From Myxococcales bacterium (GTDB taxonomy: Bacteria > Myxococcota_A > Polyangia > Fen-1088): a stretch of DNA of 7,540 nt. Position 1 is the first letter of the stretch. Each line of letters begins with the position of its first letter. The stretch is taken from NCBI GenBank assembly GCA_003170035.1, contig PMZX01000253.1, positions 248 through 7,787 of the forward strand. Reading direction: 5' to 3'. Shown piece by piece: positions 1 to 7,100 of this stretch. The position numbers and the translations under genes are program-made. Under the pieces are notes generated by a model. It had not been told where the DNA came from and did not search any database. It saw only the letters and a list, made by a program, of their open reading frames with translations.

Positions 1-473
1 TCCACCTGCGACTCGAAGACCATCATGGTGTTGGGCTCGGCCAGATCCTCCAGCCGCCCACTTTTCAGCTCGATGACCTTGCGGAAGCCGGGCTCGTTCT
101 TGATATCGAGGCCGGTGATGCCCGCCTGGGTCGAGCCCAGGTCCGAGATGATCTTGGCCCAGCCGCGGCCGCGATGGACCATGCTCTCCATCTCGGGCAC
201 GCTCTTCTTCACTGCGTCGATGACCTTCTGGTAGTCGGTGACGATGGGACCGCCGGCGCTGCTGGTCACCTTGAAGAAGCCACCCACGTTGACGTGCCCC
301 GTGGAGAGGGTGGTAGCAGCCCGGATCATGGTCTCGCTCACGCCGGTCGACAGGGCGTTGAGCAGGATGAGCAAGGCTGTCACACCAGCGATGGCCGAGG
401 CCAGAAAGAAGGTGCGGCGGCTGTGCTGGAACAGGCTGCGAAAGGCGATGCGAAGATCGAGAAGGAATCCCAT
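1..473 (-). CDS. ABC transporter permease, FtsX/MacB/LolC-E type (N-terminal 157 residues, gene runs off the left edge)
   Basis: This is the second permease of the ABC operon; only its first 157 codons are in the window. The ATG at 473-471 begins MGFLLDLRIAFRSLF, a basic, amphipathic cytoplasmic lead-in typical of FtsX-like permeases. A first membrane helix follows at about residues 21-43 (TFFLASAIAGVTALLILLNA). The extracytoplasmic domain then begins with a GHVNVGG motif at residues 59-65; the 'GH-hydrophobic-x-V' motif at this place is characteristic of the MacB/LolC/LolE periplasmic core. Later features are a helical stretch (DYQKVIDAVKKSVPEME) and a GITGLDIKNEPGF segment, both in the order expected of a LolC/E-like porter domain, with no large insertion so far. 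The start lies two bases after the stop of the upstream permease, so translation is probably coupled; the Shine-Dalgarno is weak (GGAC-like, about 482-485). The C-terminal three helices are not in view. Family assignment is firm, substrate unknown. Confidence 0.88.
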   Translation of the reverse strand, partial: MGFLLDLRIAFRSLFQHSRRTFFLASAIAGVTALLILLNALSTGVSETMIRAATTLSTGHVNVGGFFKVTSSAGGPIVTDYQKVIDAVKKSVPEMESMVHRGRGWAKIISDLGSTQAGITGLDIKNEPGFRKVIELKSGRLEDLAEPNTMMVFESQV

Positions 474-475
474 GA

Positions 476-2599
476 CTAGTCGTCCGATTGCATGGCCTGG
501 CGCGGGCTCACCCGCATGGCCAAAAGGCCCGGGTAGATGCTGGAGATCGCACTCACCGCGAGCACGATGGAGAGAGAGATGATGACGTTGGCCGGGCTCA
601 GGCTGGGATGCAGGCGCGGGCCGGAGAACAGGAAGTAGAGGATGTCGTTGGCCGCCGGGATGCCCACCGCGTGGATCACGCCCACGATGCCGGCCCCCAG
701 AAGGGCGCCCAGGCTGCCGAACAGCACCCCCACTGCCAGCGCCTCCACCAGCAGCATGCTGAGCAAGAAGCGACGCTGGGCCCCCACCGCACGCAAGGTC
801 CCGATCTCGGGCATGCGTTCGAGGGTGGCCATGACCAGGGCGTTGTTGATGATGACCAGTGCCACGGCAAAGATAATCAACACCGATATGTAGAGCACAG
901 CGCGGATCATGGTCACGAACTGGCCGACCAGACCGGATGCCTTCTGCCAAGTGATGGCGTGCAGGGGAATCCCGGCCTTGGCGCCGGCCGCCTCGATGTC
1001 CTTTATAGTCTGCGAGATTCTCCCCGGATCCCTGACGATGACGGCCGCGTTAAGGACATCCCCTTGTTCGAGCTGCGCCGGATCGTAGGGTTGGCTGGCG
1101 CGATCCACACGCTGCTGCCGGCCCGCCAGGCTGCGCAGGGCCGTCTCCGCCTCGTCGACCGGACGCTGGGCGCTGCCCACGGACGCCGCCCCACCGAGAT
1201 CCTGCTTCCCAAAAAGCTCGGCCTCGGCTTGCTCGCGCGAGACTTCCTTCATGCCCGCCATCGCCTTGATCTCCTGAACCTCCCGCGCGCGCTCCGGGGT
1301 GAGCGAGCCGTACAGTTCGCGGAAGGAAACCATGTCCATCAGGTTGAGCTCGCCCGCGATGTGTGACTCCTCCAGCCCCTGGAAGACGAAGGTGCCGTAC
1401 ACGCGCAGCTTGACCGACTGAACGTAGCCAGTCCTGGTGAATGACTTGATGGTCAACATGTCGCCCACCCGCACGCGGTAGAGTTCAAGCTGGGGCGCCA
1501 GCCGGTCGTAGAAGAAATGGTATCGCCGCGCGAAGTTGGCGTCGTCGACTCGAAAGAATTCGGCCAGCAACTTGGCGACATCGTTTTCCTGGCTACCCAG
1601 TTCCCCCTGCAGCAGACGGCGGAAGCTGGCAGTCTTCTGCCCGTCGAGCTGCAACATGATCTCCTTAACCTCGGTCGTGTTCTGTTTGATCCAGCGCTGC
1701 AGCTCCTCGCTGCGGGCGATGGTCTTGCTGCGCTTGCTGATGCCGTCGTTGATCCGGTCCAGCCGCAAGGCGGTCTTCAGCTTGACCTGCTGTTCGTAGA
1801 CCCACTTGGCAAACAAGAAGCCACGCTGGCCGCGCGGGATGGGCTGGCCGTCGACGATTCTCATGCGGTCGAAGGACTTGGCGAAGGCGTCCACGTCAGT
1901 GCCCAAATAGCGCAGGAACAGCATGTCCGCGTCGCTGGCCAGGGGTGCGATTCGATTCTCGAGAAACTCGAGCGCTGGATAGGGATCACTGTCGAACCCC
2001 GCCCACAGTTCCGCCGAGGCCGCCTTGGCCACTGCGTCCACGTCCTCCTGCGAGATGGCCTTCTCGTTCTGGATCTTGCGCACGTTGTCCATGTCGGCGG
2101 ACAGGACCGTGACGATCTGGCGCACGTGATCCTTCTCGGACTCGTAGGCGGCCTGCACGTCCTCGCCGGCCAGCTTGCGCCGGGCCAGATCGCGCAGCCT
2201 TTCCAGCACCACGTCCACGGTATTGCCCGCGGTCACCATGGCGGCCGAGAGACCCATGGGGACCACCGCGTTGACGTTGGGCACGCTGAGCAGAGTGCGG
2301 CGCAAGGCTGCAAAGTCGTCGATCGGCGTCAGATCGGGCGACTCCATGTTCATCCCCCCCATGACGGTCAGCTCATCCTTGGACTTGGCCGAGTAGACCT
2401 GGATGTGACCAGCCACCGAGCCGATCACGCTGCGACTCATGGAGGCATCCACGCTGTCCACCAGCGCGGTTCCCACCACCACCAGGAGCGAGCCAAACAG
2501 GATGATGCCCCCGACGATCAGGGTCTTGAGCCGACTCGCGAACAGATTGCGCAAGGCGATCTGAACGATCACCTTGAGCGTGTCGAGATACCCGCGCAT
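476..2599 (-). CDS. ABC transporter permease, FtsX/MacB/LolC-E type, with an enlarged extracytoplasmic domain
   Basis: A 707-residue inner-membrane permease expected to pair with the ATPase encoded just upstream. One membrane helix lies near the N-terminus (about 26-49, LKTLIVGGIILFGSLLVVVG). Three follow at the C-terminus (about 560-590, 611-645, 670-693). This 1+3 layout defines FtsX-superfamily permeases. The motif MPEIGTLRAVGAQRRFLL (596-613) after the second helix is the family's cytoplasmic coupling region, and YPGLLAMRVSPRQAMQ (689-704) is the usual C-terminal signature. The extracytoplasmic part (about 50-555) starts with GHIQVYS (65-71) and keeps recognisable core segments near 230-265 and 372-430. 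Charged, helix-like inserts sit between and after these (about 130-225, 270-365, 430-515). LolC/LolE have about 400 residues in total, so this is some 300 longer. The start is taken at 2599 because ATG overlaps the ATPase stop as TGATG and a GGGAAGG Shine-Dalgarno (2614-2608) lies 8 bases upstream. An in-frame extension to 2710 lacks family sequence. Cargo is unknown. Confidence 0.92.
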   Translation of the reverse strand: MRGYLDTLKVIVQIALRNLFASRLKTLIVGGIILFGSLLVVVGTALVDSVDASMSRSVIGSVAGHIQVYSAKSKDELTVMGGMNMESPDLTPIDDFAALRRTLLSVPNVNAVVPMGLSAAMVTAGNTVDVVLERLRDLARRKLAGEDVQAAYESEKDHVRQIVTVLSADMDNVRKIQNEKAISQEDVDAVAKAASAELWAGFDSDPYPALEFLENRIAPLASDADMLFLRYLGTDVDAFAKSFDRMRIVDGQPIPRGQRGFLFAKWVYEQQVKLKTALRLDRINDGISKRSKTIARSEELQRWIKQNTTEVKEIMLQLDGQKTASFRRLLQGELGSQENDVAKLLAEFFRVDDANFARRYHFFYDRLAPQLELYRVRVGDMLTIKSFTRTGYVQSVKLRVYGTFVFQGLEESHIAGELNLMDMVSFRELYGSLTPERAREVQEIKAMAGMKEVSREQAEAELFGKQDLGGAASVGSAQRPVDEAETALRSLAGRQQRVDRASQPYDPAQLEQGDVLNAAVIVRDPGRISQTIKDIEAAGAKAGIPLHAITWQKASGLVGQFVTMIRAVLYISVLIIFAVALVIINNALVMATLERMPEIGTLRAVGAQRRFLLSMLLVEALAVGVLFGSLGALLGAGIVGVIHAVGIPAANDILYFLFSGPRLHPSLSPANVIISLSIVLAVSAISSIYPGLLAMRVSPRQAMQSDD

Positions 2600-2601
2600 C
2601 A
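2597..2601 (-). other. Stop/start overlap TGATG coupling ATPase and permease
   Basis: Read on the minus strand, bases 2601-2597 are TGATG: TGA ends the ATPase and ATG, sharing the A, begins the large permease. Such one-base overlaps normally mean translational re-initiation and balanced synthesis of the subunits of one complex. The overlap also decides the permease start against the longer in-frame alternative. Confidence 0.8.
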
Positions 2602-3333
2602 AGCCGGCCTTCCCACGGGCAGCCCGCCCGCGCGCACCGCCTCCTCGGCTGACACGCGATCCTGAACCTGCCCGTCGGCCAAGCGCACGACCGCGCTGGC
2701 GTAGGCCCACACACGCGCGTCGTGGGTAGAAAAGATGAAGGTCGTCTTCTCGCTCTGGTTCAGCTCCTTCATCAAATTGAGGATGTTGGTGCCGGTGACC
2801 GAATCCAAGTTGGCGGTCGGCTCGTCGGCCAGCACCAGCTTGGGCCGCGTGACCAGGGCGCGCGCGATGGCCACCCGCTGGCGCTGCCCGCCGGACAGCT
2901 CGCTGGGCCGATGCTTGCTGTACTCGCGAATGCCCACGCGGTCGAGCAACTCGAGCACGCGCCGTTGCCGTTCGCGCGCGGTCGACGCCCGTTGCAGAAG
3001 GAGCGGCAGCTCCACGTTCTGCAGCACGCTGAGCACTGAGACCAGGTTGAAGCTCTGGAAAATGAAGCCGATGGTGTGCAGGCGCAGGCGGGTCAACTCA
3101 CGCTCGCCGAGCAGCCCTGTCTGCTTGCCATCGACGGTGACCGTGCCAGAGCTGGGGGTGTCCACGCAGCCCACCAGATTAAGCAAGGTGGTCTTGCCGC
3201 TTCCCGAGGGTCCGGCGATGGCGAGGAACTCGCCCTCGGCTACGTCCAGGCTGACCCCGCGCAGAGCCGGGACCACCACCTGGCCCAGGTTGTAGTTCTT
3301 GCTGACGTTGCTGACTGAGACGATGTGGTTCAT
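2599..3333 (-). CDS. ABC transporter ATP-binding protein, LolD/MacB family
   Basis: A 244-residue cytoplasmic nucleotide-binding subunit with every ABC motif intact. Walker A is GPSGSGKTT (41-49) and the Q-loop glutamine is Q93 in IFQSFNL. The signature is LSGGQRQR (146-153). Walker B runs LVLADEP with D170 and catalytic E171, followed by the D-loop NLD (175-177). The switch histidine is H204 in STHD. Length and motif spacing match LolD and the ATPase half of MacB (about 220-250 residues). These drive lipoprotein release, peptide or antibiotic efflux, or envelope signalling by MacB-type mechanotransmission. It is the first gene of a three-gene operon: its stop overlaps the start of the large permease by one base, and a second permease follows. 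The start at 3333 fits the family N-terminus (a beta strand then SKNYNLG); the Shine-Dalgarno upstream is weak. Subfamily (Lol-like, MacB-like or other) cannot be settled from the ATPase alone, so no symbol is given. Confidence 0.95.
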   Translation of the reverse strand: MNHIVSVSNVSKNYNLGQVVVPALRGVSLDVAEGEFLAIAGPSGSGKTTLLNLVGCVDTPSSGTVTVDGKQTGLLGERELTRLRLHTIGFIFQSFNLVSVLSVLQNVELPLLLQRASTARERQRRVLELLDRVGIREYSKHRPSELSGGQRQRVAIARALVTRPKLVLADEPTANLDSVTGTNILNLMKELNQSEKTTFIFSTHDARVWAYASAVVRLADGQVQDRVSAEEAVRAGGLPVGRPA

Positions 3334-3390
3334 GACTTTGGCTCGTTATGCTTCGGGCATCCCAGGCTAGCAGCCGCAGGAGCGCATGCG

Positions 3391-3454
3391 AGGTGCGATT
3401 AACAGTTGAACGGAGTTTGGCGTCAAGCCATCCTTCACCTTCGCCATCGCACCT
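3391..3454. repeat. Inverted repeat with 9-base arms upstream of rpe
   Basis: The arms AGGTGCGAT (3391-3399) and ATCGCACCT (3446-3454) are exact reverse complements separated by 46 bases; pairing does not extend on either side. The right arm ends directly before the rpe GGAG Shine-Dalgarno (3455-3458). It could form a long-loop leader stem, or be two half-sites for a looping regulator, or be chance. Confidence 0.4.
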
Positions 3455-3458
3455 GGAG
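3455..3458 (+). promoter_or_regulatory. Ribosome binding site of rpe
   Basis: GGAG lies 8 bases before the ATG at 3467-3469, an ideal distance. It supports that start, which also gives the normal N-terminus of the epimerase. It directly abuts the right arm of the inverted repeat. Confidence 0.7.
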
Positions 3459-3466
3459 CGTTCTGC

Positions 3467-4135
3467 ATGCCTGCTATCGAAATTGCACCGTCGATCCTGT
3501 CTGCTGATCTTGCGCGCCTGGCTGAACAGGTGAAGGAAGCGGAGGCCGCCGGGGCCGAGCGTATCCACGTCGACGTCATGGATGGACGCTTCGTTCCCAA
3601 CCTGACCTTCGGGCCAATCGTGGTAGAGGCCGTGCGGCGTTCGACCAGACTCATCATCGAGTCCCATTTGATGATCGTCGAGCCCGAGAAATACATCCCT
3701 GATTTTGCCAGCGCGGGTGCGGACATCATCCAGGTGCAGCAGGAAACCTGCCCGCATCTGCATCGGACGATCCAGCAGATCCACGAGTTGCACAAGAAGG
3801 CCTGCGTGGTGCTCAACCCTTCCACGCCGCTGGTGACAATTGAGGAAGTCCTTGCTGACGTGGACGAGGTTCTGATCATGACGGTGAACCCGGGTTTCGG
3901 CGGTCAGAAGTTCCTCGAATCCACCTTGCCCAAGATCGCGCGGTTGCGACAGATGCTGAGCGAACGCGGACTTGGCTGCGACCTCGAGGCGGACGGAGGC
4001 ATCGGCCCGGCCACTGCGCCGGCCGTGGTGAAGGCCGGTGCCAATGTCCTGGTCGCCGGGGCTGCTGTCTACAAGGCCAAGCAAGGTGTGGCCGCAGCGA
4101 TCCAAGCGATCCGTGCAGCCGCACAAATCGGTTAG
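3467..4135 (+). CDS. rpe: Ribulose-phosphate 3-epimerase
   Basis: This cytoplasmic TIM-barrel enzyme interconverts D-ribulose 5-phosphate and D-xylulose 5-phosphate in the pentose phosphate pathway (and the Calvin cycle where present). The 222-residue length is normal. The opening IAPSILSAD contains substrate-contacting S9. IHVDVMDG (33-40) supplies metal ligands H34 and D36 and the conserved M38. ESHLMI (65-70) supplies metal ligand H67. VNPGFGGQ (140-147) is the diagnostic active-site loop, and ADGGI (175-179) supplies D176, the second acid/base aspartate. The phosphate-binding end VAGAAVY (196-202) has Ala where Ser is common in GSA(I/V)F. The strand usually written VHxE reads VQQE (90-93), a His-to-Gln change at a commonly conserved but not metal-binding position. 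All metal ligands are present, so the enzyme should be active. It stands alone here: divergent from the ABC operon, convergent with the Ig-repeat gene, and without Calvin or tryptophan genes nearby. Confidence 0.97.
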   Translation: MPAIEIAPSILSADLARLAEQVKEAEAAGAERIHVDVMDGRFVPNLTFGPIVVEAVRRSTRLIIESHLMIVEPEKYIPDFASAGADIIQVQQETCPHLHRTIQQIHELHKKACVVLNPSTPLVTIEEVLADVDEVLIMTVNPGFGGQKFLESTLPKIARLRQMLSERGLGCDLEADGGIGPATAPAVVKAGANVLVAGAAVYKAKQGVAAAIQAIRAAAQIG

Positions 4136-4150
4136 CGGGGTAAGTCCGGG
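4136..4150. other. 15-base convergent gap between rpe and the Ig-repeat gene
   Basis: Only 15 bases lie between the stop codons of the two converging genes. The best pairing is an interrupted stem (TAGC 4133-4136 with GCTA 4150-4153, plus GG/CC inside a two-base mismatch). No T-tract follows in either direction, so no intrinsic terminator is called. The two transcripts probably overlap at their 3' ends. Confidence 0.6.
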
Positions 4151-7100
4151 CTAGAGCGAGGCGGTTACGGTACCCGCCAAGGTGCCGGTCACGCCTTGGA
4201 ACGCGGCCGTCACGGTGACCGGGCCGGCACTCACCGCTGTGAAGAGCCCGCGCGACCCGGCGGCGTTCGAGACCGTGGCCGTGGCGTCGCTGGACGAAAG
4301 CCAGGTCACGTTGGTCGTGATGTCGCGGGTCGATGTGTCGTCCCAGGCACCAGTCGCCGTGAGCTGCTGGTGTCCGCCAACCGCGACGCTCAAGGGCGAC
4401 GGCGTGATGGCTATCGAGGTCAGTTTCGCAGCGCTGACTGTGAGCAGCGTGGTCCCGGACACGCCCTGATAGTTTGCCGTTATGGTCGTGGACCCAGCCT
4501 TGATCGGCGTGGCCACCCCGGTGGAACCACCAGTGTTTCCGATACTGGCCACCGTGGCGTCCGAAGACGTCCAGGTCGCGCCTCCCGTCACGGCGGCGGT
4601 GCTGCTGTCGTCGTAGACAGCCGTAGCCACGAAGGGTTGGTTGACACCAAGAACCGTGGTCGGATTCGTGGGGGCCACCTGGATCGCAGTCACCTTCTTG
4701 GCCACCACGGTCAGGGTGGTGGAAGCCGACATCCCGCCATAGCTGGCGCTGATCGAGCTGGTGCCGACGGTCAGGAGCGTCGCTCGGCCGGCCGTGCCAC
4801 CTGCACTCGAGATGACCGCCACTGCGCCGTTCGATGACGACCAGGAGGCTGCCGCGGTCACGTTCCGCGTGGTGTAATCCGTGTAGATGGCCGTGGCCAC
4901 GAAGGGCTGGTACTGGCTCGCCAGGCTCGCGGTCGGGTTGGTGGGCGTGATCTCGAGCGACTGCAAGGGCGGGTCGGTGACGGTCAGGATCGCTTTTCCG
5001 GCTACGGTGACCCCGTTCTCGGTATAGGTCGCGCTGATGGTCGCGCTGCCAACCGCGAGCCCGGTTGCCGTGCCGCCGCCCACAACTCCGCCACCAGGGA
5101 ACCCGCCTCGGCCGCCGCCCGCTACACTCATGACCGCGACCGTCTCGTCCGATGAGCTCCAGGTGGCAGAGCCAGTCACCGTGGCGCTGGTACCATTGTC
5201 GTAGACAGCGGTGGCCACGAAGGTCTGGGTGAGGTTGATCTGGATCGTGGCATTTGCCGGGGTTATCACCACGCTCTTGAGCACCGGCGCGGTCACGGTC
5301 AGCGCGGCCGTGTCGCTGAAGCCGCTGGAAGTCGCGTTGATGGTGACGCTGCCAGCGGCCACACCCGTGGCAAGACCGCCGCCCCCGATTCCTCCTCGGC
5401 CGCCGACGGCGCTGGTGATGGTGGCGACCGCCCCGTTCGAAGTGGTCCACGAGGCGCTACCGGTCACGTCCGTGCTCGTGCCGTCATCCCAGGTGGCCAT
5501 GGCCGAGAACTGCTGCGTTTCACCCACTCGCACCGAGGCCGAAGCGGGCGTGATGAAGAGGCCGACCTGCTTGGGCGCCTCGACCGTGATGCTCGCCGTA
5601 TCGGTGAAGGTCTGACCAGCGGCCGTGTAGGTGGCCGTGACGGTTGCCGTTCCTGCGCCCACGCCGTTGACCAGCAAGCCAACCGGCCCGCCGCGGCCGC
5701 CGCCCGCCACCGCAGCCACCGCCCCGTTGGACGTGGTCAATGTGACCCCGCCCGCGATCGGCGTGGTCGTACCATCGTTGTAGTCTCCGTCGACCGTGTA
5801 CGCCTGACTCGCGTTGACCCGAATCGTGGCGTCGGCCGGCGTGAGCCGGATGCCTGTCAGCGTCCTGGGCGCGGTCACCGTGAGTGTCGCCGTGTCGCTG
5901 AAACTGTTGCCTCCACTGGTGTACGTGACCGTGATGGTGACGGTTCCCGCGGCCACGCCCCTGGCCGTGGCCCCGCCGCCGCCCCCGCCGCCGGCCGTGA
6001 TGGTCGCCACCGCTGCCGACGACGATGACCAGTTGGCGCCGGTGAGGATACCGGTCGTGCCATTGGCGTAGACCGCCCTGACTGTGTACGCCTGCGTGGC
6101 ACCCACCACGATAGTGGCGGTCGCGGGAGTCACGATGATCGACACCAGGGCTGGCTGGCCCACGTTCAGGGTTGCAGTCCCCTGCACGCCGGACAAGGCG
6201 GCCGTGATGGTGGTCGTACCCGCGATCAGCGAGGTCGCAACGCCGTTGCTTCCGGCTGCGTTCGACACCTGGCCCACAGCGGTGTTGCTCGATGACCAGG
6301 TGACCTGGGTGGTGAGGTCGACAGTGGTCGAGTTGTCGTAGCTGCCGGTCGCGGTGAAGGCCTGGGTCTGGCCCGCGGTGATCCTGGCGGTAGCGGGCGC
6401 CACAGCGATTGAAACCAGCTTGGGACTTGCCACGTTCACCGTGGCCGACCCTTTGATCCCGGACAACGTTGCCGTCACAGTGGTGCTGCCGACTGCCTTG
6501 CCGGTGACCTGACCTGCCGCGGTTCCGGCGTTGCCCACTGTGGCGATGGAACCATCCGCAACTGTCCAGGTCGCCGTGGTGGTCACATTCTGGGTGGTCG
6601 AGTCCCCGTATGTCGCGGTGGCCGTGAGCGGCAGAGTGAGCCCGAGCGGCAGGTTGAGCGGACTGGGGGTCACCGCAATGCTGACCAACGGTGCCGCAGA
6701 CACGGTCACAGCCGCGGTTCCCGTCACGCCGGACAGCGAGGCCTGGACGTTGGCGGTGCCAACCGCCTTGCCGGTGGCCTGGCCCCGGGTCGCGGTCGCA
6801 TTGGAAACCGACAGGACAGTGGTGTTGCTGGAAGACCAGGTCACCGAATTGGTCAGGTCGGCGGTCGAGCGATCTGAATAGGTCCCCTGCGCGGTGAACG
6901 GCCTCGTGCCGCCTACCATGATCGTGGCTGTGGCCGGGCTGACCGTGATGGATGTCAGCGACGGCGCGATCACCGTCACCGAGGTGGTGCCGTTGATTCC
7001 GCCCAGCGTGGCCGTGATGCTGGTCGTGCCCACGGCCTGGGCCGTGGCGAGACCCGCATTGGCCCCGGTGACGACTACAGTCAGGACGCCGGTATCGCCC

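Larger units (their letters stand above)
3334..3466. promoter_or_regulatory. Divergent intergenic region between the ABC operon and rpe
   Basis: These 133 bases separate two divergently read genes and must hold promoters for both unless rpe or the ABC operon is driven from elsewhere. On the plus strand a TTGAAC hexamer (3406-3411) resembles a -35 box, but no convincing -10 box lies 16-18 bases further on. On the minus strand CATAAC (3349-3344) resembles a -10 box without a good -35. A perfect 9-base inverted repeat (AGGTGCGAT 3391-3399, ATCGCACCT 3446-3454) spans much of the region, and a short palindrome CGCATGCG lies at 3383-3390. No coding sequence was recognised. The promoter calls are inference from position, not strong motif matches. 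Confidence 0.45.

Noticed and set aside
1517..2665. Long plus-strand open frame (382 codons) opposite the large permease
   Set aside because: It is an antisense shadow of a clear permease gene, His/Gln/Gly-rich, with no recognisable domain. Long open frames on the opposite strand are expected at this GC content.
2600..2710. In-frame upstream extension of the large permease by 37 residues to 2710
   Set aside because: The added residues are an Arg/Gly-rich stretch unlike any permease N-terminus and lie inside the ATPase gene. The ATG at 2599 has a good Shine-Dalgarno and the typical one-base overlap.
3334..3466. Sigma-70 promoters for rpe and the ABC operon
   Set aside because: Only isolated half-matches (TTGAAC at 3406-3411, CATAAC at 3349-3344) are present without correctly spaced partners, so no specific promoter is called.
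3179..4126. Minus-strand open frame of 315 codons covering rpe
   Set aside because: It overlaps both rpe and the ATPase, which carry unmistakable catalytic motifs. Its translation resembles no known fold and is Arg/Asp/His-rich as antisense frames usually are.
4133..4153. Hairpin between the two converging stop codons as a bidirectional terminator
   Set aside because: The stem is interrupted by two mismatched pairs and has no T-tract on either side; the 4-base outer match is largely the two TAG stops facing each other.
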